This document shows positions 8,554-16,022 of a stretch of DNA of 36,910 nt, piece by piece. Source of the stretch: Candidatus Krumholzibacteriia bacterium (GTDB lineage Bacteria; Krumholzibacteriota; Krumholzibacteriia; LZORAL124-64-63); the NCBI GenBank assembly GCA_016744705.1, contig JADGDU010000009.1, positions 1 to 36,910 on the forward strand, read 5' to 3'. Numbering within the stretch: the first letter of the stretch is position 1; the number at the start of each line of letters is the position of its first letter. Position numbers and translations under genes: made by a program. The notes below the pieces were generated by a model, which was given only the letters and a program-made list of their open reading frames with translations, did no database searches and was not told the origin of the DNA.

Positions 8554-8858
8554 GATCTGGGATCTCCCTGAGGTGATAAAGAAAAGGGCAGCAAGGCGGA
8601 AGGCCGTGGACCTCAATCCATTAAAACAAGTCATTTTGGGACAATCTTGTCATGAAGAGCACATTCCGCAAACAACTTTCCAGAGAAACCTTGGTTGGCT
8701 ATGGACTTTCCCGCAGCCAATGCTTACTATTTAGTCTGTTATCAAACGTCCTCAGCCTGCAGGCGGGCATGGTCTACTGGTGAAACTGAAGGTTCCACCG
8801 GAGTCGGTTGAGGGTTCGTTTCCCGTTACAACCCACTGAACGTGAGGTCATTGAAAAA
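8554..8858. other. Divergent intergenic region, nadA / propeller lipoprotein
   Basis: This stretch of about 300 bases separates the divergent nadA and lipoprotein genes and should hold both promoters; I find no convincing -35/-10 pair on either strand. At 8806-8833 lies GGTTG ... GGGTTCGTTTCCC ... CAACC, which resembles a tRNA T-arm but lacks a matching acceptor 5' strand and the conserved A58. It may be a decayed tRNA or a chance hairpin. Confidence 0.4.
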
Positions 8859-10103
8859 ATGAAGTTTTTTGCGTCCGCATTTTCCGGGACCCGCGCCCGT
8901 TGGTTCCGCCATTCCGTTGCGCCAATCTTTTTGATGTCTATTCTGGTACTGGCACTCACAGGAGCCGGTTGTTCAGATGATGGCGAGGATATCACCTACC
9001 CTACGCCGCCCGCTCCAGAACAGATGAACTGGCTGTTCGATGTGTTCGGTACGGGCCCCGATGATGTTTACGCCTGTGGCAACAAAGGCGCCATGTTCCA
9101 TTTTGACGGCTCCGAATGGAGTTTTGTTGACATGGGTAGCAGTGTGCCTATCACTAGCATTTGGGGCCCCGGCGACGGCACTCTGTATGCTGTAGGACAT
9201 AGTGGAAAGCTTTGGCAGAACACCGGTGGTTCCTGGAGTGCACAGAGTAGCGGCACCAGCAAGAACCTCTACGGTGTGGGACTTTTCAACAATGATGTGC
9301 ACATCTGTGGTGAAGATGGTGCCCTGCGGCGCCTCAATGGCAACTCCTGGTCTGATGTTGGGCCCGTCATGGTTGTGCGTAGTCCGGCCATCCCTCATGC
9401 TCCCGAAGATACTCTTTTGCTGCATGAAGATATCGCCAGCCTACTCACCGTGAATCAGTATTTTATTGGTGGAGCGTACAAACTGCCAGACTTTGAGGGT
9501 GAATACATCGGCCTCAACGGCATTGACGGCATGGTTCTTTCCCTCGATATGGAACCTGAATCCTTCGATTGGGAACTTCGCCCCCTGGGTGATGATGAAT
9601 TTGCCCTTTCCGAATGGATGATGTGCACCACAACCAGCGTCCCCACTCTCGGAGATAATTACCTGGGTACTTCCGAAGGTTGGGTCTTCCAACTGGCCCT
9701 CAGTGATGAAGGAAACAATGTCTGGAGCAAAATGTCTCCCGACCTGACCTCGGATGCCAGAAGTGGTGTCCGCGATATGTGGCTGGATGAGGACAGTAAC
9801 CTCTACATGGTCACCGATGATGGTGACCTGGTCTTCCAGTCCAGTGATTATAACTTTTCTGAAGGCCTGGGAATGCGGCAGTCCTTCCCTATCACCCATT
9901 CTGGCCTGACCAGCATATGGGGATCCGACACTGACAACATTTACATGACTGGCTTTACCGAAAATACGGTTATCAAAGGCAGTATGGAAATCGATGATAC
10001 ATCTGTGAACTTCACCTTTACCGAAATCATTTTGGAGTTCCCTAATAAGGGTGGCCAAAGCATCGGAATGTTTGAAGACCAGTTTGGAATGCCCCGTCGT
10101 TAG
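8859..10103 (+). CDS. Lipoprotein with predicted beta-propeller repeats
   Basis: The ATG at 8859 begins MKFFASAFSGTRARW, then a hydrophobic stretch ending LTGAGC with Cys38, a type II signal peptide; GAGG lies about 11 bases upstream. A frame extending to a TTG at 8808 is less likely. The mature part repeats units such as DVFGTGPDDVYACGNKGAMFHFDG, SIWGPGDGTLYAVGHSGKLW and SIWGSDTDNIYMTGFTENTV. This is the Trp-Gly-aspartate / VYAVG pattern of propeller blades common in secreted proteins of myxobacteria and FCB bacteria. No catalytic residues are evident, so I infer a surface binding or structural protein of unknown ligand. A strong hairpin follows, separating it from the peptidase gene. Confidence 0.7.
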   Translation: MKFFASAFSGTRARWFRHSVAPIFLMSILVLALTGAGCSDDGEDITYPTPPAPEQMNWLFDVFGTGPDDVYACGNKGAMFHFDGSEWSFVDMGSSVPITSIWGPGDGTLYAVGHSGKLWQNTGGSWSAQSSGTSKNLYGVGLFNNDVHICGEDGALRRLNGNSWSDVGPVMVVRSPAIPHAPEDTLLLHEDIASLLTVNQYFIGGAYKLPDFEGEYIGLNGIDGMVLSLDMEPESFDWELRPLGDDEFALSEWMMCTTTSVPTLGDNYLGTSEGWVFQLALSDEGNNVWSKMSPDLTSDARSGVRDMWLDEDSNLYMVTDDGDLVFQSSDYNFSEGLGMRQSFPITHSGLTSIWGSDTDNIYMTGFTENTVIKGSMEIDDTSVNFTFTEIILEFPNKGGQSIGMFEDQFGMPRR

Positions 10104-10128
10104 ACGGTAAATGAGTCCCCCCCCGACG

Positions 10129-10156
10129 GCCCGGTTTCCTTTTGGAAACCGGGCTT
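10129..10156 (+). terminator. Hairpin terminator (weak T-run)
   Basis: GCCCGGTTTCC (10129-10139), loop TTTT, GGAAACCGGGC (10144-10154): an 11-bp perfect stem, followed by TTGTGTT, a poor T-run. It probably reduces or ends transcription between the lipoprotein and peptidase genes. Confidence 0.65.
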
Positions 10157-10189
10157 GTGTTCGCCAACCTGGTTTACAGGAGGTTTTTC

Positions 10190-12121
10190 ATGTCTTACCA
10201 GGGTCTTAAAAGCAGCCGGATTTTTTTCCTGCTGGCCTCGATCGTTTTCATCTCAATCGCATCCTTCGCTCTTGCCGATTACACTCCAGACCCCACCGTA
10301 CCCCGGGCTGATATTCCCGAAGGTTACCAATGGAGTCGCACGGATCTGTATCCTGACACTGCAGCCTGGGAAGCGGAACTCGAAGCACTGAGTGAAGACA
10401 TTCCTAAATTGAAACGGTTCCGGGGACGCTTGAGCGAATCCTCTGAAACTCTTCTGCAAGCCCAGAGTGAAGTTTATGCACTGGTCACACGGTTCTCTAA
10501 ACTTCGCACCTATTCAGCTCTCCTTTTTGACACTGACATGGGTCAGAGCGAGTACCGCCAAATGAGTGGTAAAGTAAGCCTCCTGGGACCTCTTTTCGGA
10601 GAATCCACCTCCTGGATGCAGCCTGAATTGCTGAGCATCGATCCTGAAATCATCAAAGGATGGATGGCCCAGAACGAAGATTTGCGTCAGTTCGAATATG
10701 AATTCAGCGAGATGTGGCGCCAACAAACGCACACCTTGAGTGCCTCTGAAGAACGCATTCTGGCTTTGGCCGGCAATGTCCGCGGTCTGCCCGGCGAAGT
10801 CAGCGAGACGCTGCTCTCGGTGGATATGAAATTTGACACCGTCGTCAACGAGCAGGGTGAAACCATCCCCGTGACCCTAAGCGGTTGGTCAGCACTGCGT
10901 TCCAGTGAAGTTTATAACGTGCGCGCCCAGGCCACCGAAGTCTTCTTTGGTGGACTGCGAAAGTACGAAAATACTTTTGCCAACCTGCTGGATGGCGTGG
11001 TCAAGTCTCACATCCTGACCAAAGATGCCCGTGGCTATGAAAGCTGTCTCGAAGCTTCCCTGAGCCCGGACAACATCTCCCCTGATGCTTACCGCATGCT
11101 CATCGATACTGTGCGCAGCTCCTTGCCCCGCACCATGCATAAATACATTGCCCTGCGCAAAAAAGTTCTCGCTGTGGATGGTCCCATGACCTTCCCCAAC
11201 CTGAACAATGCCATGCTTGAGGGTGTTGATTCCGAGTACTCATACGATGAAGGCCGCGAAGTCATCGCCACTGCTCTGAAGCCCCTGGGCAAAGAGTATG
11301 TGAGCCTGCTGACAGAAGGTATGGATCCGGCCAACGGTTGGATTGATGTGTATCCCAACGCCAACAAGCGCAGTGGAGCCTACAGCAATGGTAGCCTGGC
11401 CGCCGATGTGCACCCTTATGTCCTGCACAACTTCGACAACAGCCTGGATGCCGTCAGCACCACCGCTCACGAGTTCGGTCACGCCCTGCACTCGGTTTAC
11501 AGCTCTCGCAACCAGCCTGCTCAGTATCGTGGTTACACCACCTTCCTGGCAGAAATTGCTTCGACCTGTAATGAAGCTCTGCTGACCAATTACCTGCTGG
11601 AAGAGGCCGATGATGTTGATACAAAGCTGATGCTGCTGAACCAACGCATGGAGAGCATCCGCCAAACCATCTTCCGCCAAACGCTCTTTTCGGAATTCGA
11701 ACTGCGTTTCCACGAACATGCTGAAGCCGGCAACCCTCTGACCGCCGACTTCCTCAATGGTTTGTACGCGGAACTGGTCACCGATTATTATGGCCCCGGT
11801 TTTGAATTGGGCGCCGACGATGAATGCGAGTGGATCTTCATCCCTCACTTTTATTACAACTTCTACGTCTTCACCTACGCCACCGGTTTGACCAGTGGCC
11901 TGGCCATCGCCGACCTCATCGAGGAAGACGGAAGCAAAGCAGCCAACCGATACATCGAGAACATGTTGTCCGCTGGTAGTTCTGCTCCTCCCCTGGATAT
12001 TCTGCGCAAAGCCGGAGTGGATCTGGAAACCCCAGCCCCCATTTTGGCAGCCATGGATATGTTTGAGAAGACTGTCGATGAATTCGACAAAATCTGGACC
12101 AAAAAATACGGCCGCAAGTAG
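10190..12121 (+). CDS. pepF: Exported oligoendopeptidase F-like M3 metallopeptidase
   Basis: A zinc peptidase of family M3 that cuts short peptides. HEFGH is at residues 427-431 with Glu455 (TTFLAEIASTCNE) as the third zinc ligand, and the M3 C-terminal region with YNFYVFTYATGL is present. The PepF N-terminal domain (about 40-210) matches the family, and 643 residues is close to usual PepF length plus a leader. The ATG at 10190 follows AGGAGG by six bases. Residues 1-29 (KSSRIFFLLASIVFISIASFALA) look like a Sec signal peptide cleaved before DYTPDP, which is unusual because characterised PepF enzymes are cytoplasmic. I infer a periplasmic or secreted peptidase for nutrient peptides. A strong terminator follows. 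Confidence 0.9.
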   Translation: MSYQGLKSSRIFFLLASIVFISIASFALADYTPDPTVPRADIPEGYQWSRTDLYPDTAAWEAELEALSEDIPKLKRFRGRLSESSETLLQAQSEVYALVTRFSKLRTYSALLFDTDMGQSEYRQMSGKVSLLGPLFGESTSWMQPELLSIDPEIIKGWMAQNEDLRQFEYEFSEMWRQQTHTLSASEERILALAGNVRGLPGEVSETLLSVDMKFDTVVNEQGETIPVTLSGWSALRSSEVYNVRAQATEVFFGGLRKYENTFANLLDGVVKSHILTKDARGYESCLEASLSPDNISPDAYRMLIDTVRSSLPRTMHKYIALRKKVLAVDGPMTFPNLNNAMLEGVDSEYSYDEGREVIATALKPLGKEYVSLLTEGMDPANGWIDVYPNANKRSGAYSNGSLAADVHPYVLHNFDNSLDAVSTTAHEFGHALHSVYSSRNQPAQYRGYTTFLAEIASTCNEALLTNYLLEEADDVDTKLMLLNQRMESIRQTIFRQTLFSEFELRFHEHAEAGNPLTADFLNGLYAELVTDYYGPGFELGADDECEWIFIPHFYYNFYVFTYATGLTSGLAIADLIEEDGSKAANRYIENMLSAGSSAPPLDILRKAGVDLETPAPILAAMDMFEKTVDEFDKIWTKKYGRK

Positions 12122-12140
12122 GCCTTTCGGTTCTCAAAAC

Positions 12141-12176
12141 AAAAAGGGCGCTGGTTCAAACCAGCGCCCTTTTTTT
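12141..12176. terminator. Bidirectional intrinsic terminator
   Basis: AAAAAGGGCGCTGG (12141-12154), loop TTCAAA, CCAGCGCCCTTTTTTT (12161-12176). The 9-bp GC stem with A and T runs on either side serves the converging peptidase (plus) and flagellin (minus) genes. Confidence 0.9.
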
Positions 12177-12192
12177 ATGGGAAGATTTACTC

Positions 12193-13032
12193 CTATTTAA
12201 GTAGATTCAAGGCCGTTGACGCTAAGCCCATGGATTGACTCTGCACTGCAGTACTGGCCTGACCCAGAATTTGCTGCCGCACTTGGTTGGCCGATTCCAC
12301 AGCAAAATCAGTATCCGCGATACGGGATTGGGCTGCGTAAGTGTTCTCGGCCGAGATAGCCAAACTTTGCTGGGCGCTCATCAGACGGTTGCTGAAGCTA
12401 CCAAATTCGGAGCGCTTGGAGCTGATACTGGCCATGGCCGCATCAATGTCACTCATGGCCGCACGGGCCGCGCTGCCATCAGATCCACTCACCGAAGAAC
12501 TTTCCAGTCCCAGGCTGGCAGAATCCATGCTGGCTGAGAGATCCAAAGTCAGTGCATCAGGGGAACCACCACTTTGGGTACCGGTGACGATATCCAAATC
12601 GCCAGCAGAACCATCCAACAGTTGATTACCGTTGAACTCCGTGGATTCACTGATACGCGTGATTTCAGACTTCAGGCTGTTGAACTCGGCTTGCACCGCG
12701 TCCCGTTGCCCTTCATTCAAGGTCCCGTTAGCCGCCGTCATGGCCAATTCCCGCATGCGCAGGAGATTATCTGACGACTGGCTCAAGGCCCCATCAGCCA
12801 CCTGGGTCAGGGAGAGGCCGTCATAGACGTTCTCCATTCCCTGCTCAAGGCCTCGCAAGGCCTGCCCCAATTTCTCGGAGATGGCCAGGCCCGCAGCATC
12901 GTCGGCTGCCCGATTGATGCGCTGGCCACTGCTCAGCTTTTCCATGGTCTTTTTGAGTTTTTCCTGATTCTCACTCGAATTTCGCAGCGAGGACAGGGTG
13001 CTTTGATTAGGAGAATTCACACGAAAGCTCAT
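12193..13032 (-). CDS. Flagellin, short form
   Basis: The subunit of the flagellar filament, exported through the flagellar type III apparatus. The N-terminal D0-D1 region is clear (LRNSSENQEKLKKTMEKLSSG, INRAADDAAGLAISEKL, LSLTQVADGALSQ), and so is the C-terminal D1-D0 (FSNRLMSAQQSLAISAENTYAA, DFAVESANQVRQQILGQAS, ending TALNLLK). The middle is only about 90 residues, so the variable D2-D3 domains are missing; at 279 residues this is a compact flagellin. The ATG at 13032 has AAAGGA eight bases upstream and gives the normal flagellin start; an extension to 13140 would begin about at the predicted transcription start and is unlikely. A sigma-28-type promoter lies upstream. No other flagellar genes are in the window. 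Confidence 0.95.
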   Translation of the reverse strand: MSFRVNSPNQSTLSSLRNSSENQEKLKKTMEKLSSGQRINRAADDAAGLAISEKLGQALRGLEQGMENVYDGLSLTQVADGALSQSSDNLLRMRELAMTAANGTLNEGQRDAVQAEFNSLKSEITRISESTEFNGNQLLDGSAGDLDIVTGTQSGGSPDALTLDLSASMDSASLGLESSSVSGSDGSAARAAMSDIDAAMASISSKRSEFGSFSNRLMSAQQSLAISAENTYAAQSRIADTDFAVESANQVRQQILGQASTAVQSQSMGLASTALNLLK

Positions 13033-13141
13033 GTCGACAATCCTTTTGTAACCACCCGGAAATCCGTTTACGGATGCCTGAATTCCACAGCCTGTGCCAG
13101 CGGGAACCAAGACAAAGGGCGAAGGTATTTTTCGCCTCATA
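13033..13141 (-). other. Structured 5' leader of the flagellin mRNA
   Basis: The region between the predicted transcription start (about 13141) and the ATG is nearly 110 bases. It holds two small hairpins: GGCGAA/TTCGCC (13118-13136, 7-base loop) and ATCCG/CGGAT (13062-13075, 4-base loop). A leader of this size is consistent with post-transcriptional control, but no known riboswitch class is recognised. Confidence 0.4.
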
Positions 13142-13147
13142 ACTTAC

Positions 13148-13174
13148 TTATCGGCCGGGACGAGGAATACTTGA
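13148..13174 (-). promoter_or_regulatory. Sigma-28 (FliA-type) promoter of flagellin
   Basis: On the minus strand TCAA (13174-13171), exactly 15 bases, then GCCGATAA (13155-13148). The -10 is a perfect match to the FliA consensus and the spacing is canonical; the -35 differs from TAAA at one position. Confidence 0.85.
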
Positions 13175-13214
13175 GGGGTTTTTTAAAAAAAATCAAAGAA
13201 ATATGATCAGACAT

Positions 13215-13254
13215 AAAAAAACCAGGCAAGAGGCTAAGTAACCTCGTCTCCTGG
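13215..13254 (-). terminator. Terminator downstream of tRNA-Lys
   Basis: On the minus strand CCAGG pairs with CCTGG and, inside, GAGG with CCTC across an internal loop, followed by TTTTTTT (13221-13215). It would end the tRNA-Lys transcript before the flagellin promoter. A second small hairpin GGGTG/CACCC at 13262-13277 lies between. Confidence 0.7.
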
Positions 13255-13315
13255 AATCCTTGGGTGTGCAGGCACCCTTATTTTGGCTTTGCTGAAAAAA
13301 ACTGCGGCGGTGAAT

Positions 13316-13391
13316 TGGTAGGCCACCCAGGACTTGAACCTGGCACAACCTCCTTAAAAGGGAGATGCTCTACCTGATGAGCTAGTGGCCC
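13316..13391 (-). tRNA. tRNA-Lys (anticodon TTT)
   Basis: The 76-base cloverleaf folds as follows: acceptor GGGCCAC/GTGGCCT (G1-U72 wobble), D stem GCTC/GAGC, anticodon arm TCTCC-CTTTTAA-GGAGG with anticodon TTT, variable loop TTGTG, T arm CCAGG-TTCAAGT-CCTGG. The CCA end is encoded (13318-13316). Confidence 0.95.
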
Positions 13392-13404
13392 ACCGTAATC
13401 CGCA

Positions 13405-13422
13405 GTCGCGGACATCCGCGAC
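13405..13422 (-). other. Hairpin at the 5' end of the tRNA-Lys precursor
   Basis: GTCGCGG and CCGCGAC form a perfect 7-bp stem with a 4-base loop. It lies directly after the predicted transcription start (about 13423) and 13 bases before the mature tRNA, so it would cap the 5' leader removed by RNase P. Confidence 0.5.
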
Positions 13423-13429
13423 GGACAGG

Positions 13430-13458
13430 AATATATATACAGGCAGGCTGGCTGTCAA
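13430..13458 (-). promoter_or_regulatory. Consensus sigma-70 promoter of tRNA-Lys
   Basis: On the minus strand TTGACA (13458-13453), 17-base spacer, TATATT (13435-13430). The -35 is perfect and the -10 differs by one base; transcription would start about 32 bases before the tRNA. Confidence 0.85.
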
Positions 13459-13489
13459 AAAAATGATTCACCTTTTTGTCCAGCCTGCC
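13442..13489. repeat. Perfect 10-bp inverted repeat after purA, overlapping the tRNA-Lys promoter
   Basis: GGCAGGCTGG (13442-13451) and CCAGCCTGCC (13480-13489) are perfect complements; inside, CAAAAA and TTTTTG can extend the stem. It starts 6 bases past the purA stop, so it is the likely 3' structure of the purA mRNA. No T-run follows on the minus strand, so termination efficiency is uncertain. One arm lies in the -35/-10 spacer of the tRNA-Lys promoter. Confidence 0.7.
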
Positions 13490-13495
13490 AAAGGA

Positions 13496-14791
13496 TCAGG
13501 TGGTGACCCCGGTGTTGGTCCAAATCATCTGTTCCCGGTCCTTACCAACACTCACTCCAACTATCAGAGTGCCCAGCTCAGCTTCCAGGAATTCCAGGTA
13601 CTTACGTGCGTTGGCTGGAAGGTCCGTCAGCCGGCGGCATTCGGTAGTGGGTTTCTCCCATCCCTTGAACTCTCGGTATACAGGACGGCACCGGGGAAGA
13701 ATATTTCCATCCACCGGATAACAAGGCAGGGGCTCACCATCAACCTCGTAGGAGGTGGCCACCTGGATAGAGGGCATAGAGTCCAGAACGTCCATTTTGG
13801 TGATAATCGCACCAGTCAGACCATTGATATCTGCGGAGTATCGGGCAGCTACCATATCAAACCAACCGCAGCGTCGGGCCCGACCGGTGGTGGCTCCGTA
13901 CTCTCCGCCAGCTTCGCGCAGGGCTTCACCCTGATCACCGAGCAGCTCTGTAGGGAACGGGCCATTGCCCACACGGGTCAAATAAGCCTTGAAGATACCG
14001 TTGATCTCCCCCAGAGAACGAGGCGCAAGGCTGGAGCCTGTGAGAGCACCACCAATGGTGCTGTTGCTACTGGTGACATAGGGATAGGTTCCGTGGTCAA
14101 TGTCCAGCAGGGTCCCTTGTGCGCCCTCCAGAAGGACGGTCTCCGTGCCTTGGCGTACGCCTTTGAGGACTTCGTACGGATTGACCACCATGGGAGCGAT
14201 AAATTGAGCCAGAACAACCAGTTCTTCAGCCAGCACGCGTGAGGGCAAAGGTTCTGCATCATAATGGGTGCTGAGCAGCTCATTGGCCGAGAGAATCATC
14301 TCAATGGCCTTGCGTTCAAGATTTTCAGCAGGAAGCTGCAAATCACCGAGGCGCATGCCTGTGCGCTGGATTTTATCCAGATAAGCAGGCCCGATACCCC
14401 GGCCCGTGGTCCCAATGCTCTTCCGCTTACGGCCTTCCTCTTTCAATTCGTCCAGGCGCTTGTGGTAAGGCATGAGCAGAGCGGCGTTGGCGGCAATAAA
14501 GATACGGTCGCGAACTTTGATCCCCCGCTGCTCCAGGGCCAGAATTTCATCCCGTAAACTCCAGGGATCAATGACCATTCCCCCACCCAACAGGCACTTG
14601 ACACCTTCATGCAAAACCCCGGACGGGACCAGGTGCAGGACGTGCTTCTCACTGCCAATATGAATAGTATGACCGGCGTTGGCGCCACCCTGGAATCTCA
14701 GGACCCAGTCAACATCACGACTGAGAGTATCGACGATTTTGCCTTTGCCTTCATCGCCCCACTGTCCTCCAATGACCACTCGATTTTCCAC
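13496..14791 (-). CDS. purA: Adenylosuccinate synthetase
   Basis: Converts IMP, aspartate and GTP to adenylosuccinate, the first committed step to AMP. The N-terminal GGQWGDEGKGKIVD carries the catalytic Asp13 and the GTP loop. GGANAGHTI with the conserved His follows, then IGTTGRGIGPAY, EGAQGTLLDIDHGTYPYVTSS, and near the C-terminus TTGRARRCGWFD. Length (431) is standard and the cytoplasmic location is expected. The start is GTG with GGAG seven bases upstream. It is preceded by a terminator of the temptin-like gene, so it is probably its own unit, and a long inverted repeat follows its stop. Confidence 0.97.
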   Translation of the reverse strand: MENRVVIGGQWGDEGKGKIVDTLSRDVDWVLRFQGGANAGHTIHIGSEKHVLHLVPSGVLHEGVKCLLGGGMVIDPWSLRDEILALEQRGIKVRDRIFIAANAALLMPYHKRLDELKEEGRKRKSIGTTGRGIGPAYLDKIQRTGMRLGDLQLPAENLERKAIEMILSANELLSTHYDAEPLPSRVLAEELVVLAQFIAPMVVNPYEVLKGVRQGTETVLLEGAQGTLLDIDHGTYPYVTSSNSTIGGALTGSSLAPRSLGEINGIFKAYLTRVGNGPFPTELLGDQGEALREAGGEYGATTGRARRCGWFDMVAARYSADINGLTGAIITKMDVLDSMPSIQVATSYEVDGEPLPCYPVDGNILPRCRPVYREFKGWEKPTTECRRLTDLPANARKYLEFLEAELGTLIVGVSVGKDREQMIWTNTGVTT

Positions 14792-14845
14792 AGCTCACTC
14801 CAAATGTTGGCAAAAACACCTCAGTGCTTCCGCGATATTACCGGC

Positions 14846-14868
14846 AAAAAAAAGGCCCGACAGCCGGG
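14846..14868 (-). terminator. Intrinsic terminator of the temptin-like gene
   Basis: On the minus strand CCCG-GCTGT-CGGG (14868-14856) followed by CC and eight T (14853-14846). The stem is short but the T-run is strong; it lies between the temptin-like gene and purA. Confidence 0.7.
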
Positions 14869-14899
14869 TAGGTTTTTCATCAGCAGTATGGCCCAAGTC

Positions 14900-15334
14900 T
14901 TAATTTCCGTCAAACATTGCTTTCAGGGCGTCCCATGTTTTTTCATCCACCAGATTGCTGGACCCGCATTCATCGGCCACCCCGGGGTTTCCTGATTGCT
15001 CATCCACATTGCCGTCAGGTTGGCCATCTCCGTCACTGTCACCCAACTCCACCCCATTGAGGCAAGCATCACCGTCGGAATTGAGCTGGGCTAAATTAGA
15101 GTCCCAAACCCGTCCGTTTTCCAGAAAGTCCAAACCGAAGGGGTTCAAATCCGCGTCGCCGGGAGAGGGTGATGTGATTGTATGACATGAAAGACATAGG
15201 TGAGGTGAAGAGACCGGCAGTTGCAACATGTCCTGTTCCGTCGCCTGCGATAAGCCCACCAATCCCACAACTATCGCTAGCGCAACCCAAAAGGCTACGC
15301 TCTGTTTGCAATAGATGGGGGTGAAAAAGTTCAT
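14900..15334 (-). CDS. Secreted temptin-like protein with a CXXCH haem motif
   Basis: The 144-residue product has a signal peptide (core FWVALAIVVGLVGLSQA, cleaved near residue 31). A short mature region carries CLSCH (residues 47-51), which fits a c-type haem-binding CXXCH. Then comes the pattern typical of temptin-like domains: NPFGLDFLENGRVW followed by the acidic, calcium-binding-like repeats NSDGDACLNGVELGD and DSDGDGQPDGN. A second cysteine pair (Cys91 and the Cys of DECGSS) may form a disulfide. I infer an exported electron-transfer or calcium-stabilised binding protein; the role is unknown, and CLSCH might instead be a redox or structural cysteine pair. A sigma-70 promoter lies upstream and a terminator follows, so it is a single-gene unit. 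Confidence 0.7.
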   Translation of the reverse strand: MNFFTPIYCKQSVAFWVALAIVVGLVGLSQATEQDMLQLPVSSPHLCLSCHTITSPSPGDADLNPFGLDFLENGRVWDSNLAQLNSDGDACLNGVELGDSDGDGQPDGNVDEQSGNPGVADECGSSNLVDEKTWDALKAMFDGN

Positions 15335-15393
15335 GCGTTAACCAGGCTCAATGGGACTCCAGTACAATGCTAGGTGACATTCAAACCACGGAC

Positions 15394-15423
15394 AGTATAC
15401 CCCCAGAGCGTGACCTACGTCAA
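15394..15423 (-). promoter_or_regulatory. Sigma-70 promoter of the temptin-like gene
   Basis: On the minus strand TTGACG (15423-15418), 18-base spacer, TATACT (15399-15394). The -35 begins two bases after the engB stop codon; the leader to the ATG at 15334 would be about 55 bases. Confidence 0.7.
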
Positions 15424-15424
15424 A

Positions 15425-16018
15425 TCACTCAGCCTCTTCGTAGGCCTGGATGAGGGCGTCCACCCAAGATAACATTTCCACACGCCCTTGCCGCTTTGCA
15501 GATGTGGTGGGGAAAAACGGTATTTCGGCAGAAACACCGAGGGTTTCAATAATTTCCTCATAGTGCTCCAGGCGCTTATTGGTTCCCACTTTGTCAATTT
15601 TTGTGGCCGCGATGGCAAAAGGGTGTCCTGAATTTTGCAGCAGTTTGGAAAACTCCACATCCTCTTTGGAGGGTTTATGCCGGGCGTCCAACAAGTGAAA
15701 AACGGCCAAGGGTCGATCTTCAGCGCCCAGAAAACGGGTGAACAACCCTTTCCATTGGGCCCGCATATCTTTACTCACTTTGGCAAAACCATAACCGGGC
15801 AAATCCACCAGATAGTAGCGTTCTTCCACCAGAAAGTAGTTCAATAACCTTGTTTTGCCGGGTTTTCCGCTAGTTTTGGCAATTTTCGAACGATCAAGGA
15901 AATGGTTGATCAGAGAAGATTTGCCACAATTGCTCCGCCCAATAAAGGCGAACTCGGGTAAAATAGGTTCGGGTCGCCCTTTAAGGTCTGGACTGCTGGT
16001 GATGAATCGCACGTCCAT
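15425..16018 (-). CDS. engB: Ribosome-biogenesis GTPase EngB/YsxC
   Basis: A TrmE-Era-EngA-EngB-Septin class GTPase needed for large-subunit assembly. The motifs are in order: G1 GRSNCGKSS (Val is usual where Cys stands), G2 region GKPGKTRLLNYF, G3 DLPGYGFAKV, G4 TKIDKV and G5 TSAKRQG. At 197 residues the length is typical. It starts five bases after the lon stop and is therefore probably read from the lon transcript. The gene ends just before the temptin promoter with no terminator visible. Confidence 0.95.
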   Translation of the reverse strand: MDVRFITSSPDLKGRPEPILPEFAFIGRSNCGKSSLINHFLDRSKIAKTSGKPGKTRLLNYFLVEERYYLVDLPGYGFAKVSKDMRAQWKGLFTRFLGAEDRPLAVFHLLDARHKPSKEDVEFSKLLQNSGHPFAIAATKIDKVGTNKRLEHYEEIIETLGVSAEIPFFPTTSAKRQGRVEMLSWVDALIQAYEEAE

Positions 16019-16022
16019 GCAT

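Noticed and set aside
8762..8845. Possible tRNA near 8760-8840 (GGGTTCGTTTCCC resembles a T-arm)
   Set aside because: No 5' acceptor strand pairs with the 3' part, the anticodon stem does not form, and the conserved A58 of the T-loop is T. At best a decayed remnant.
13032..13140. N-terminal extension of flagellin to 13140
   Set aside because: It begins at the predicted transcription start of the sigma-28 promoter, and the extra residues are not flagellin-like; the ATG at 13032 has a good SD.
13262..13277. Hairpin GGGTG/CACCC as a plus-strand terminator
   Set aside because: No plus-strand gene ends there and the T-run is interrupted; probably part of the tRNA-Lys 3' trailer.
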